Source: a bacterium
GTDB lineage: Bacteria > Bacillota > Clostridia > Lachnospirales > Lachnospiraceae
Length of the DNA stretch: 64,000 nucleotides
Reading direction: 5' to 3'
Assembly (NCBI GenBank): GCA_023663725.1
Contig: JAMPGX010000009.1
Location: forward strand, 56,584 to 120,583
Made by a program: the position numbers and the translations under genes. Shown piece after piece: positions 27,111-36,434 of the stretch (positions are counted from its first letter, which is position 1; each line of letters begins with the position of its first letter). The notes beneath the pieces are model-generated. The model was given only the letters and a program-made list of their open reading frames with translations, did no database searches and was not told the DNA's origin.

Positions 27111-28372
27111 TTCGGCACACTCCTTCTCTCAGCGCATGCCGCGTATATCGCAAATACACTGCACGCAAATATTCTGCAGGTAAACTGCCAGTGCTGCTCC
27201 GAATGGTTCTGTGTGACGAAGAACCAGAACAGGGGATACAGCGCCAGCAGAATGAAGGGAATCAACTCTTCGAGTTTTCTGCCCTTGATTTCTCTTCGCA
27301 CTACCCCGCGAAGCAGTAAGGCCAGGCCAATGCCCACGAGGACGATAAAGCACCAGTTGCCATAGGGCCGTATGTTTTTGCCGAGCACGCTGATGAAGCC
27401 GCCTATTCGGGAATGTCCCTCGGCGCTGTAGGTCCTGGTGTGGAGAGTGCTGAATGCGTCGCTGATCGCGGAGCTGTCGGTGAGAAGATCGGTGAGCACC
27501 CACTTTGACGCCCACAGGCCCATATATCCCACAAACCACTGCACACTGTACCCCAGCACTGCGCGCATGCGGCGGCCCAGGTCTCCCCCGTGAAGATACA
27601 GGAACACAGTCAGCGGGAATACCAATGTGATCAGGGGATAGGTCAGGAAATCAAAATACGAGGTGGCCATTCCGATTGTCAGGAAAAATGCCCCGTACAG
27701 TTCCTTTGAGGCAAGGCGCGAGTCCCATTTCAACTGTATCAACAGGGAGAAGGCCATAATATAGAAACAGATGCTCAGGGACAGAGAGGCGTAAGTGCTG
27801 ACCCAGAACAGAAAGGGAAGCGACAGCAGGAAGCCCATCGCCAGCTGCGATGCATCCCTTCGGCAGAGGCTTATGATGACGCAGCCGATCAGCAGAAGCT
27901 GGATGGCAGAGTTCAGAAGTCTCAGGGTATTGACGGAGGTCAGCAGCAACAGGGGCTTTAATATTACCAGGTATCCGTGCCAGTAACGGGCGTAGCTGGC
28001 CTCCCTCGGCTGTGAGACTCCCTCCAGATAATCTCTCAGAGATTGGCCGGGCCACCAGCCGTCCTCTTCGCAGGATTCGCCGCGGTACATATGCAGGACC
28101 TGTTCCAGCAGCCCATGGTTCTCCGACCGATATACCGCATGCTCCAGCATCAGACAATCCGTGAAATTCCCTGTCATCGTGGACGGATATCCGTCTACCA
28201 GCACCTCATCGGTAAACTCCTTCTCGATCATTCCCAGAGACCAGTAGACATGCGTCTGCATGGGGCCTAAGGGGAGTAAGAACACCAGCAGCAGCGCGGT
28301 GAGCCCCAGTATGCTTCCTCCCAGAAGCAGCAATATATCATTTCTGACAATACACAACAGTTGTTTTTTCAT
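27107..28372 (-). CDS. Multi-spanning membrane protein partnered with the GT39-like gene
   Basis: A 421-residue protein with an N-terminal helix, an outside loop of about 100 residues with several Trp and Tyr, then eight or so helices. The layout is that of GT-C-type proteins, but I see no definite catalytic motif. ATG 28372 is used; only a weak GGGG lies upstream, and GTG 28387 is an alternative. It is the first gene of the pair ending at 25491. Confidence 0.62.
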   Translation of the reverse strand: MKKQLLCIVRNDILLLLGGSILGLTALLLVFLLPLGPMQTHVYWSLGMIEKEFTDEVLVDGYPSTMTGNFTDCLMLEHAVYRSENHGLLEQVLHMYRGESCEEDGWWPGQSLRDYLEGVSQPREASYARYWHGYLVILKPLLLLTSVNTLRLLNSAIQLLLIGCVIISLCRRDASQLAMGFLLSLPFLFWVSTYASLSLSICFYIMAFSLLIQLKWDSRLASKELYGAFFLTIGMATSYFDFLTYPLITLVFPLTVFLYLHGGDLGRRMRAVLGYSVQWFVGYMGLWASKWVLTDLLTDSSAISDAFSTLHTRTYSAEGHSRIGGFISVLGKNIRPYGNWCFIVLVGIGLALLLRGVVRREIKGRKLEELIPFILLALYPLFWFFVTQNHSEQHWQFTCRIFACSVFAIYAACAERRSVPK

Positions 28373-28622
28373 ATATATACCCCACACATCGCAAGCCTGT
28401 TTGCGATACTGCTTTTCATTCCCGCGGGCAATGAGCCAAGCGGCTGCGAAGCAGACATCTCAAGGCAGCTCCCTACGGGATAGTTAACTCATTAGATAAT
28501 TACTAAATTATCTTTTGCCAGTACTGACTAAAAAAACCTTATTTTAGCATTTATTATATATGATTTGTTTTCAGTTGTCTACCTCCTGTGGAAGCACGCT
28601 GCACAAGGGCTGAAAAATGCTG
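28373..28622. other. Divergent intergenic region
   Basis: About 250 bases between the membrane-protein pair and the GH130 promoter. A small dyad ATCGCAA...TTGCGAT lies at about 28389-28409. No gene, RNA or repeat family could be supported. Confidence 0.4.
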
Positions 28623-28651
28623 TTGCAATGCCCTGGCTTTTGCAGTAAACT
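28623..28651 (+). promoter_or_regulatory. Promoter of the GH130 gene
   Basis: TTGCAA and TAAACT with a 17-base spacer, about 50 bases before the GH130 ATG. Confidence 0.55.
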
Positions 28652-28707
28652 GGTACTAAAGAACATCCGTGATTAGCCATGAGGCTACAGGAGAATGGGA
28701 GGTTGCT

Positions 28708-29730
28708 ATGAGTGAGATTAAGATGATTGCCCCAGCTGTGAAGAATGTTCCCTGGCAGGATAAGCCCGAGGGGATTAAGGGCGCCCCGATCTGGAGGTAT
28801 TCCGAGAACCCGATTATCGGACGGAATCCTGTGGAGGGTGTGGCCCGTATCTTTAACAGTGCGGTCATGCCCTATGGAGACGCGTTTATCGGCGTGTTCA
28901 GGGGAGAGCAGACCAATGGTATCCCCTATATTTATCTGGGGAGAAGCAAGGACGCTATCCACTGGGAATTTGACAAGGAGAAGATTCCCTTTGTGGACGA
29001 GGAGGGCAATCCGTTTATGCCCGTGTACGCCTATGATCCCAGGCTGGTCAAGGTGGAGGATACCTACTACATTATCTGGTGTCAGGATTTCTATGGAGCG
29101 TCGATTGGTATGGCGAAGACAACCGATTTCAAGACCTTTGTCCGGTTGGAGAACCCCTTTATTCCCTTTAACCGGAATGCGGTTCTGTTCCCCCGCAAGA
29201 TCGGCGGCAATTTCGTGATGCTGTCTCGGCCTTCCGACAGCGGACATACGCCATTTGGCGATATCTTCCTGAGCGAGAGCCCCGACATGGTGTACTGGGG
29301 CAAGCACAGGCATGTGATGGGCCGCGGCAGCGAATGGTGGGAGTCTGTAAAAATCGGCGGCGGCGCAGCGCCCATTGAGACCAGCGAGGGATGGCTGTTG
29401 TTCTATCACGGCGTAAGCGGTACCTGCAACGGGTTGGTGTACAGTATCGGCGGGGCCATTCTGGATCTGGATAATCCCTCGATTGTCAAATACCGCTGCG
29501 AGACCTTCCTGTTGACGCCTGAGGAGTGGTACGAGGAGAGAGGTTTTGTGCCCAATGTGACCTTCCCCTGCGCTACCATCCATGACCCGGAAAGCGGCAA
29601 GATCGCCATCTACTATGGCTGCGCGGACAGCTATGTGGGTCTGGCCTTCTGTTATTTTGATGAGATCATGGCGTATATCAAGGACCACAGCGTAGTGACG
29701 GAGAGCGATACGGAGATAGGGAAAAGATAG
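28708..29730 (+). CDS. GH130 family beta-mannoside (manno-oligosaccharide) phosphorylase
   Basis: A 340-residue five-bladed beta-propeller enzyme. GH130 phosphorylases cleave beta-mannosides with inorganic phosphate, releasing mannose 1-phosphate. The family acid is the Asp of YAYDPRLVK; NPIIGRN, RGEQTNG, and SRPSDSGHTPFG are other conserved-looking segments. ATG 28708 has GGGAGG at 28697-28702. It is cytoplasmic, since no signal peptide is present. The next gene starts 28 bases downstream and encodes a sugar-binding-domain GGDEF protein, suggesting a glycan-use locus. Confidence 0.88.
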   Translation: MSEIKMIAPAVKNVPWQDKPEGIKGAPIWRYSENPIIGRNPVEGVARIFNSAVMPYGDAFIGVFRGEQTNGIPYIYLGRSKDAIHWEFDKEKIPFVDEEGNPFMPVYAYDPRLVKVEDTYYIIWCQDFYGASIGMAKTTDFKTFVRLENPFIPFNRNAVLFPRKIGGNFVMLSRPSDSGHTPFGDIFLSESPDMVYWGKHRHVMGRGSEWWESVKIGGGAAPIETSEGWLLFYHGVSGTCNGLVYSIGGAILDLDNPSIVKYRCETFLLTPEEWYEERGFVPNVTFPCATIHDPESGKIAIYYGCADSYVGLAFCYFDEIMAYIKDHSVVTESDTEIGKR

Positions 29731-29758
29731 AGCAGGTCGGCGAGAAGAGGAGTGAGGA

Positions 29759-31711
29759 ATGGCAAAGAGACGTAAGACCATCGGAGTGATTACCTCCGAT
29801 ATCTATGAGTCATATCAGCAGAGTGTCATACGGGGGATTCAGAGGGAGGCACATGCCAGAGACTATGACGTAGTCGTTTTCTCTCCTTTTATGAAGGGAG
29901 GAATGTGGCTGGGCTATCTGAATGCGGAGCAGAATATCTACTCGATGATTCCGTTTGAGAAGCTGGATGGATTTATTCTGGCGCCTGATCGAATCATGGA
30001 ATTCGAGGAGAGTCGGGGCCTGCCTGAGATGATCAGAGAGAGATGTCGGGGACCGGTGGTGGTGCTGGATTACAAGATTGGGGATTTTCCCTCTGTCATG
30101 GAGTCAGGGGGCGGTCAGCTGGAGCCGGTGTTGGAGCACTTGTATCATGAACATGGTATTACGGACATTGCGTGCATGACGGGTCCCCGAGAGCATCTCC
30201 ATGCGCAGAAGCGCCTGCAGTCCTATCTGGACTTTATGAAAAAGCATCATCTGCCGGTGAGGGAGAACCGCATTTTTTACGGAGACTTCTGGTATCGCAA
30301 GGGCGAGGAGGTGCTGGAGGCGCTGCTTGGCAGCCCCGAGGGGCTCCCTCAGGCGATCTGTTGCGCCTCTGACAGTATGGGAATCAGTGTGTATATCGCT
30401 TGCCGCAGGAGAGGAATCAAGGTGCCGGAGGATCTGGTGATAACGGGGTACGATGCCAATTACGGAGGGAGTATCATGCCCCATTATCTCACCTCTGTGG
30501 TGAAGGATTGTGACAGCCTGGGAATGAATGCCATGCGCAGGCTTTACAATCTGATGGAGGGAACGGACTGTCCTCTGACAGAGCAACAGGATCAACTGCT
30601 GGTGGGAAGCACCTGCCCATGTGGAAGGGGCTGGGAGGAAAATCAGACGGAGGACCTGGAGAAGAAATTCGAGTTGGAAGGCTATGGCTTTTATCATGAG
30701 TGCAATTTCATGATGGAGGATGGCATCGGTATGCGGAGCCTTGAGGAGTGTCTGTGGAAGATCGACTGGTATCTCTGCTTCCTGGGAGAGATCAGCGGTT
30801 ATTCCATCTGTCTGTGTGATGACTGGCAGGGCTCTGCGAGAGAGGATGAGAAGTACCGCACGAGGGGCTACAGCGACCGGATGAAGCTGATCTACCACAA
30901 GTACCATGACAGCAAATCGGTGGACCTGCAAAGAGAGTTTCCGCTGGAGGAGATGCTGCCGTCCCTGTGGGATGAGAGAGAAGAGACGGCTATTTATTTT
31001 GTCACCCCGCTTCACTTTATGGATCGCTGTATGGGCTACAGCGTCATGATGTGCGAGGGAGAGCAAAGCGAGATTCCCAATTATTATTGGGACTGGCTGC
31101 GCAATTTATGCAATATTCTGGAGTCCATGCGCCGGTATCTGAATCTGGAGAAGTTGAACAAGAGCTTGACAGAGGCTTATCTGTTGATGGAGAAGCAGGC
31201 GGTGACCGACGAGCTGACAGGGCTGTATAACCGCAAGGGGTTTGTGATCTACACAGAGCGGCAGATGGAGTTGGCAGCGCGCGAGGGCAAGGAGCTGGTA
31301 GTGTTGGTGGCGGACCTCAACGATTTAAAGGGAATCAATGACTGCTATGGACATATGGAGGGGGACTACGCCATCCGGCATGCGGCCCATGCTATCAGGG
31401 CATTTCTCGGACAGGAGAACAGCTGCTATGCCAGAGGATATCGCACAGGCGGAGACGAGTTTGCCGCTGTGCTGGTCATGAATCTGGAAGACGGGGAGTT
31501 GGCAGAGCGCAAGAAGGCTCTGGAAGACTATCTGAACGGGCAGAACAGTCAATCGGGCAAGGAATATCGAATATCGGTCAGCTATGGCGTAAGCCGTGAG
31601 AATCCGAATGATATTGATCAGAATCATTTGCTTCAGCATGCGGATCATCTGATGTATGCGGCGAAGCAAGAATATAAAACAAAGAAAAAGCAGTGTCAGG
31701 AGAGGAGTTAG
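29759..31711 (+). CDS. LacI-type sugar-sensor domain fused to GGDEF diguanylate cyclase
   Basis: A 650-residue cytoplasmic protein. Residues 1-290 are a periplasmic-binding fold of LacI/XylR type (KTIGVITSDIYESYQQSVIRG at the start; CCASDSMGISVYIACRRRGI; ITGYDA), but no helix-turn-helix precedes it. A middle part of about 190 residues is unassigned. The C-terminal GGDEF domain has LTGLYNRKGF and intact GGDEF at 564-568, so it should make cyclic di-GMP. No RxxD inhibitory site is seen five residues before GGDEF. Probably a sugar controls cyclic di-GMP synthesis; the ligand may be a manno-oligosaccharide given the GH130 neighbour. Confidence 0.85.
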   Translation: MAKRRKTIGVITSDIYESYQQSVIRGIQREAHARDYDVVVFSPFMKGGMWLGYLNAEQNIYSMIPFEKLDGFILAPDRIMEFEESRGLPEMIRERCRGPVVVLDYKIGDFPSVMESGGGQLEPVLEHLYHEHGITDIACMTGPREHLHAQKRLQSYLDFMKKHHLPVRENRIFYGDFWYRKGEEVLEALLGSPEGLPQAICCASDSMGISVYIACRRRGIKVPEDLVITGYDANYGGSIMPHYLTSVVKDCDSLGMNAMRRLYNLMEGTDCPLTEQQDQLLVGSTCPCGRGWEENQTEDLEKKFELEGYGFYHECNFMMEDGIGMRSLEECLWKIDWYLCFLGEISGYSICLCDDWQGSAREDEKYRTRGYSDRMKLIYHKYHDSKSVDLQREFPLEEMLPSLWDEREETAIYFVTPLHFMDRCMGYSVMMCEGEQSEIPNYYWDWLRNLCNILESMRRYLNLEKLNKSLTEAYLLMEKQAVTDELTGLYNRKGFVIYTERQMELAAREGKELVVLVADLNDLKGINDCYGHMEGDYAIRHAAHAIRAFLGQENSCYARGYRTGGDEFAAVLVMNLEDGELAERKKALEDYLNGQNSQSGKEYRISVSYGVSRENPNDIDQNHLLQHADHLMYAAKQEYKTKKKQCQERS

Positions 31712-31796
31712 TGTGAAAAATGAATTTTTCACACGGCGATTTGTGTCTGCGCGCTGCTTGCCACAAAGTCGCTTATGCGCAAAGAGCAGCGCAGAA
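31711..31796. other. Two consecutive hairpins between the GGDEF and deacetylase genes
   Basis: A perfect 11-bp stem with GA loop (31711-31734) starts at the last base of the GGDEF stop codon, followed by a second dyad CTGCGCGCTGCT...AGCAGCGCAG (31747-31796). There is no T-tract. They could pause or process the message between the two genes, or be remnants of a small repeat. Confidence 0.45.
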
Positions 31797-31808
31797 ATGA
31801 GGATTAAT

Positions 31809-32621
31809 ATGAGATTTATTTATCCTGAGGGAAAGGAGAAGGCTTTGACCTTCAGCTATGATGACGGGCAGATTCATGACAGGAGGCTGGTGGATATCCT
31901 GAACAGGCATGGCCTGAGAGGAACCTTTCACCTCAATTCCGGAACGCTGGCCCAGGACAGGCAGCATGATATATTTATTAGCTGCGACGAGGTGGCGGAG
32001 CTGTATGCGGGACACGAGGTGGCTGTTCACGGGGTACAGCACAGGAATCTTCCCACGTTGACAGGACCTCAGGTTGTCAATGAGATATTGGAGGACAGAA
32101 GGGCGTTGGAGAAGCTCACCGGCGGTATGGTGCAGGGTATGTCCTATGCGTTTGGCAACTATTCTGAGGAAGTCATTCATATCATTAAGAATCTTGGCAT
32201 TAAATATTCTCGTACTGTTGTATCCACCAACGGTTTTTTCCCACCGTCGGATTTTATGGCATGGCATCCCACCTGCCACCACAACGGTAATCTGACAGAG
32301 CTGGGCAGGAGCTTCCTGACGGGGCTCGGATATGTCGAGCTACCGATTATGTATGTATGGGGACATAGCTTTGAATTTGACAGAAATGATGACTGGAACG
32401 TGATTGAGGAGTTCGCCGAGCTGATGGAGGGCAAGGAAGATATATGGTATGCCACCAACGGCGAGATATGCGATTACGTTATGGCTGTGCGCAGTCTGGA
32501 ATACAGCGGAGATGGACTGACACTGAGAAATCCTACAGCCACTGTTATCTGGCTCAGAAAGGACGGCAGGGAAGTGATGAAGATTCACCCCGGAGAGACA
32601 GTATATATCGGAGAAAGATAA
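31809..32621 (+). CDS. Polysaccharide deacetylase (NodB fold, CE4-like)
   Basis: A 270-residue protein. FSYDDG supplies the catalytic Asp and metal Asp, and HGVQHRNL carries the His pair of the metal site; the NodB barrel covers residues 10-220. There is no signal peptide, unusual for an enzyme acting on wall polysaccharide, so an intracellular oligosaccharide substrate is likely. ATG 31809 has GAGGA six bases upstream; ATG 31797 is an alternative. It ends before a strong bidirectional terminator and probably belongs with the GH130 and GGDEF genes. Confidence 0.82.
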   Translation: MRFIYPEGKEKALTFSYDDGQIHDRRLVDILNRHGLRGTFHLNSGTLAQDRQHDIFISCDEVAELYAGHEVAVHGVQHRNLPTLTGPQVVNEILEDRRALEKLTGGMVQGMSYAFGNYSEEVIHIIKNLGIKYSRTVVSTNGFFPPSDFMAWHPTCHHNGNLTELGRSFLTGLGYVELPIMYVWGHSFEFDRNDDWNVIEEFAELMEGKEDIWYATNGEICDYVMAVRSLEYSGDGLTLRNPTATVIWLRKDGREVMKIHPGETVYIGER

Positions 32622-32627
32622 AAATGG

Positions 32628-32676
32628 AATCCCTATGACAGAAAAGCGAAGCTCGGTTGTCATAGGGATTTATTTT
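32628..32676. terminator. Bidirectional terminator between deacetylase and murG
   Basis: A perfect 13-bp stem (AATCCCTATGACA and its complement) with a 17-base loop, followed by TATTTTT on the plus strand and preceded by an A-run that serves the minus strand. It lies between two convergent genes. Confidence 0.75.
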
Positions 32677-32685
32677 TGATATGTT

Positions 32686-33756
32686 TTACCGATCTGAGAC
32701 AGCTTCCTCAATCAGGCGCATGATGGTGCGGATGGAGTCCATCTGACCGCTGCGTCCCATGGCGTCGCAAAACAACTGGCGGTTGCAGAATAGCTCATGC
32801 ACCCTGTCCATCAGCAGCTCCGTTGTCAGGTCATCCTCATTGATGACGATGGAGAAGCCCTGGGCCTCAAAAGACTGAGCGTTGAGCAACTGATCCCCTC
32901 TGCTGCTGGCCGCGGGCAGAGGAATGAGGATGTTGGGCTTTCTCAGCGCCAGCAGCTCGCAGATCGCATTGGCGCCTGCGCGGGAGATCACGATGTCCGC
33001 CATGGCAAAGAGATCTTTCAGCTCCGCCTTGACATACTCAAACTGACAGTATCCTGGGGTAGTGAGCAGCAGATTGTCGATCTTATCCTTGCCACAGAGA
33101 TGTACCACCTGAAAATCCTCCAGAAGCAGGGGGAGAGCGTCGCGGATGGCCTTATTCACATTGGCGGCGCCCAGGCTGCCGCCGATGACCATGATGACGG
33201 GTTTGTTAGCTGTGAAACCGCACATATCCAGTCCGGCGATCTTGTTGCCCTGGGTCAGCTCGATGCGGATAGGCGAACCGGTGAGCACAGCCTTCCCCTC
33301 CGGTAGCAGCTTCAGCGTCTCCGGAAAATTGCAGCATATCTTCTTGGCCACAGGAAAGCAAAGCTTATTGGCCAGCCCTGGCGTCATATCAGACTCATGG
33401 ATGATGCAGGGAATGTTCAGCGCTCCTGCCGCTCGAACCACCGGCACACTGACGAATCCTCCCTTGGAGAACACAACGTCCGGTTGATATTCTTTCAGAT
33501 ATTTACGAGCTTCTGAAAACCCCTTAATCACCCGAAATGGGTCAGTCAGATTTTTGATATCCAGATAACGGCGCAGCTTGCCGGTCGATATTCCCGTATA
33601 GGGGATATCGAAATCCGCCATCAGCTTTTTCTCTATGCCGTCATAGGACCCCACATAGGAAATCTCATATCCGGCTCGGCGCAGTGACGGCAACATCGCG
33701 ATATTGGGAGTCACATGACCCGCCGTGCCGCCTCCGGTCAAAACGATCTTCTTCAT
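32686..33756 (-). CDS. murG: UDP-GlcNAc:muramyl-pentapeptide lipid transferase MurG
   Basis: A 356-residue GT28 glycosyltransferase that makes lipid II from lipid I at the inner face of the membrane. N-terminal GGGTAGHVTPN is the glycine-rich acceptor loop, SKGGFVSVPVVRAA and HESDMTPGLANKL are family signatures, and IPLPAASSRGDQLLNA is the C-terminal nucleotide-sugar site. Length is normal. The start overlaps the TSCPD gene stop by 4 bp. It is not inside a dcw cluster here, so it may be a relocated or second copy. Confidence 0.93.
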   Translation of the reverse strand: MKKIVLTGGGTAGHVTPNIAMLPSLRRAGYEISYVGSYDGIEKKLMADFDIPYTGISTGKLRRYLDIKNLTDPFRVIKGFSEARKYLKEYQPDVVFSKGGFVSVPVVRAAGALNIPCIIHESDMTPGLANKLCFPVAKKICCNFPETLKLLPEGKAVLTGSPIRIELTQGNKIAGLDMCGFTANKPVIMVIGGSLGAANVNKAIRDALPLLLEDFQVVHLCGKDKIDNLLLTTPGYCQFEYVKAELKDLFAMADIVISRAGANAICELLALRKPNILIPLPAASSRGDQLLNAQSFEAQGFSIVINEDDLTTELLMDRVHELFCNRQLFCDAMGRSGQMDSIRTIMRLIEEAVSDR

Positions 33757-33992
33757 CCCAGCGTTTCCTCCAATGCGTGGGCCAGCTGATCCGGGCAGGA
33801 GGTGGACTTAAAACCACAGCGGATGCCCTTGAGCTTGTCGATCACTTCTTCCACTTTCATTCCCTGCACCAGAGCGCATATGCCCTTCAGGTTGCCATTG
33901 CATCCGCCAGTGAACTGCACGGACTTGACGATACCGTCTTCAACCTCGAAATCTATAGCGCTGGAACAGGTTCCCTTTGTATGATATGTCAT
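33753..33992 (-). CDS. TSCPD-domain protein (TIGR03905 family)
   Basis: A 79-residue protein consisting of one TSCPD domain: MTYHTKGTCSSAIDFEV, then FTGGCNGNLKGI, and the signature TSCPDQLA near residues 65-72. Conserved Cys are present. The domain is related to a part of some ribonucleotide reductases; the free-standing form has no assigned function. ATG 33992 has GGAGGCGATAC upstream. It is the first gene of a two-gene unit with murG. Confidence 0.85.
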   Translation of the reverse strand: MTYHTKGTCSSAIDFEVEDGIVKSVQFTGGCNGNLKGICALVQGMKVEEVIDKLKGIRCGFKSTSCPDQLAHALEETLG

Positions 33993-34025
33993 ATGTATCG
34001 CCTCCATTCCCTTTTCATGAAATAT

Positions 34026-34054
34026 AGTATAGCAGATTTTTCCTGTTGTTTCAA
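34026..34054 (-). promoter_or_regulatory. Promoter of the TSCPD-murG unit
   Basis: TTGAAA and TATACT separated by 17 bases on the minus strand, 34 bases before the TSCPD ATG. Confidence 0.7.
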
Positions 34055-34098
34055 GGCAATTTGAGACAGTGATTATCAATGGTTTTATCACAAATAGA

Positions 34099-34126
34099 TT
34101 GTAAATCGCGGACAGTTTGGTATATT
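34099..34126 (+). promoter_or_regulatory. Promoter of the lipoprotein gene
   Basis: TTGTAA and TATATT with a 16-base spacer. It stands back to back with the TSCPD-murG promoter. Confidence 0.45.
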
Positions 34127-34157
34127 TATAGTAGGGATATATTGGGGAGGCGGGCAG

Positions 34158-35453
34158 ATGACAATACGAAGGACAACTATGGTGTTATGGGGGGCGGCAT
34201 TATGCGCCGCGCTCATCGGATGCGGAGGAGAGGAGTCAGCGGGTTGGGGGACGAAATCCTCCTCCCCTGCGGAATCACCCGTGGAGATACAGGAGCGGGA
34301 AGAGGATGCTCTGGCCGCGAATGCGCGACTGCCCGGCGCTTATCAGCAGATGCTGATGTATATTCAGGAGGGCTTTCGCACATATCATGTGGAGGGTGAG
34401 TATGCAGCGTATTTTGGCCCCATAAATGGCGGTGCATCGGGAAGCTGGGTGGATGGCCGTTATACGGGTATGCAGGAGGAGAATATCGATGATCCTTTTG
34501 TGTGTGATATCCTGTTGGAGGGGGAGAGCGGCCGGTGGAGGGAGCAGATAGCGTTTACCTATGATGCGCAGGAGGACTGGTATGCGTTTGAAGGTCAGTA
34601 TGAACCGCTTTTTACCGGAGATTCCTCCTATGCGGAGTGGGGGGAATCCTCCTATGCGGCAGATATTCTGAGCACTTATGTCTGTCAGACCACAATCGCC
34701 CGCGATACGGATATCTCCGCCCCCATCCGGTATGACTCCGAAAACGGTCCTCTGGAGAGGGAGCTGTACCTGGACCCTCCATGGCATTTTCGGGGAGAAA
34801 ATAGCGGGCTTGCCTATCAGATTCTTCTCAGGGGGTATGCTTACTGGGATGACAGGATGGATGTCTATATCGATATTCAGTATCCTCAGATAGAATTGGA
34901 GGATGACAGGGAGGAGATGGAGGAGGGGATCAATGAGAGACTAAGGGAGGCTTTTTTCTATGGGTATGACTGGGAGGAAAAAACGATGCTGGTTCCCGAC
35001 AGGGAGATGCATGCGAGTATCGAGCGCAGCTATATGATTACCAGGGAGGATGAGCGATATCTCTCTATGCGCATCTATGAGTTCAATGCGGGTTGGGGGG
35101 CGCATCCGAACGAATGGGAGACAGGGATCACCCTGGATATGCAGACAGGAGAAATCGTACAGCTGAAGGATGTGCTGGGAGAAAGTGCAGCGCAGGAGGA
35201 ACGAACGCTGGGAGAGCTGCTTGACAGCGGCGCCTTTCGCTGCCTGTGGATCTGGATGCCAGGAGGCGAGGATTGGATCGAGGAGTTGAAGGCGGAAAGA
35301 GGCAATGATCCCCTGAGCAGGTATGAGTCACTATTCTATCTGACGGATACGGGAATGGGTCTGATTACCTCTCTGGACAGATATTATACCTGTCTGGAGG
35401 CGGACTATCTGACCTTGGGAATGGAAGATTTCCTGGAGCTTTCTGTCAAATAA
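34158..35453 (+). CDS. Lipoprotein with a DUF3298/RsiV-like C-terminal domain
   Basis: A 431-residue protein with signal peptide and lipobox LIGC (Cys22), so anchored outside the cell. The linker is rich in Ser, Pro and Glu. The part from about residue 220 (YLSMRIYEFNAGWGAHPNEW, then ITLDMQTGEIVQLKDVLG) resembles the DUF3298/DUF4163 domain found in RsiV-type anti-sigma factors and other surface proteins. No sigma factor gene is adjacent. The role is unknown; sensing or binding a ligand outside the cell is inferred. Confidence 0.7.
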   Translation: MTIRRTTMVLWGAALCAALIGCGGEESAGWGTKSSSPAESPVEIQEREEDALAANARLPGAYQQMLMYIQEGFRTYHVEGEYAAYFGPINGGASGSWVDGRYTGMQEENIDDPFVCDILLEGESGRWREQIAFTYDAQEDWYAFEGQYEPLFTGDSSYAEWGESSYAADILSTYVCQTTIARDTDISAPIRYDSENGPLERELYLDPPWHFRGENSGLAYQILLRGYAYWDDRMDVYIDIQYPQIELEDDREEMEEGINERLREAFFYGYDWEEKTMLVPDREMHASIERSYMITREDERYLSMRIYEFNAGWGAHPNEWETGITLDMQTGEIVQLKDVLGESAAQEERTLGELLDSGAFRCLWIWMPGGEDWIEELKAERGNDPLSRYESLFYLTDTGMGLITSLDRYYTCLEADYLTLGMEDFLELSVK

Positions 35454-35519
35454 TCACACATAGGCAGGAAAATGCGCGGAATGCGCCGCAAAAAAACGGC
35501 GAGTATACACTTGAAAATA

Positions 35520-35549
35520 TTGCAATATCGTGGGCTTAAGAGATATGAT
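35520..35549 (+). promoter_or_regulatory. Probable promoter of the 35612 gene
   Basis: TTGCAA and TATGAT with an 18-base spacer, about 60 bases before the ATG. Confidence 0.45.
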
Positions 35550-35611
35550 GGAGCCAGGAGAATGATTCACAGCTCTCAAACAGATTCTGAATTAAGAAAG
35601 GGACGATCGCA

Positions 35612-36382
35612 ATGTTTTCGATATTTGAACAAGAAAAAGCCGCCTCCATAGTTATGCTGGTCTGTATGGCAGGCAGTATTCTGATACGGGTAGGACTGGG
35701 GCTGATGTATCTGCATCTGATTCGCGAGGCAGACAACATGGCCAGCACCCGCAGCAGGCAGCTAAAGCAATGTAAGCTGAAGTTCGCCAACTGTTATCAA
35801 CTCAACCGCGGGATGCCCAATGTGCCGATCTTTGTGGACAAGTTTATAAGCAGGATGAGCCTGGGACCGCTTTCACCGCATATGCTGGAGAACCTGTCTG
35901 GCCAACTGATGCTGCTGTCGGTGGTCAGCGCCGGAATCGGCGTATGCAGACGAATCATCGCGGGCAGTACTCTGGGTCAGATTCTGCCCTTTTATATCGT
36001 AAGCCTGTTGGGGTTGTATCTCTACTTCTCTGTGTCCGCTATTGTGGATCTCAAGGGAAAAAGGCGGGTGCTGAAGATCAATCTGGTGGACTATCTGGAG
36101 AACCATCTGTCCAGCCGCATGGAAGTGACGCAGGAGGATATGGAGATGTTATACGGCGAGGACGCGGCTGGAAAAGGGGGGCGGCGCAGAAGAGGCGTGA
36201 GAACTGGCGTGGACGTGATACCTGTGGGCAGCAGGGGAGTGGACCCTGCCAGAAATATTCGCGAGTCCAGGCCAGAGCCGGAGGCGATGCAGAAAGCCGC
36301 CGGTGAGAGCTACAGGCCGGAGTTCACCGCCTCCCAGGAGCAGGAGCTGGAACAGCTGCTAAAGGAATTCCTGACCTCCTAA
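35612..36382 (+). CDS. Uncharacterised membrane protein
   Basis: A 256-residue protein with three or four hydrophobic segments: one near residues 10-35 and two near 93-145. A charged cytoplasmic tail of about 110 residues is rich in Arg/Gly then Glu. I do not recognise a family. ATG 35612 has a GAAAGGGACGA site upstream. It has its own candidate promoter and stands alone on this strand. Confidence 0.65.
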   Translation: MFSIFEQEKAASIVMLVCMAGSILIRVGLGLMYLHLIREADNMASTRSRQLKQCKLKFANCYQLNRGMPNVPIFVDKFISRMSLGPLSPHMLENLSGQLMLLSVVSAGIGVCRRIIAGSTLGQILPFYIVSLLGLYLYFSVSAIVDLKGKRRVLKINLVDYLENHLSSRMEVTQEDMEMLYGEDAAGKGGRRRRGVRTGVDVIPVGSRGVDPARNIRESRPEPEAMQKAAGESYRPEFTASQEQELEQLLKEFLTS

Positions 36383-36434
36383 ACCATCTTTTCTCTTGAA
36401 TATAGAACACTATTTTGCTACACTGAGATGAGAA

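Noticed and set aside
28579-29781. Minus-strand 400-codon frame opposite GH130
   Set aside because: Shadow frame; GH130 assignment is firm and the frame has no ribosome site.
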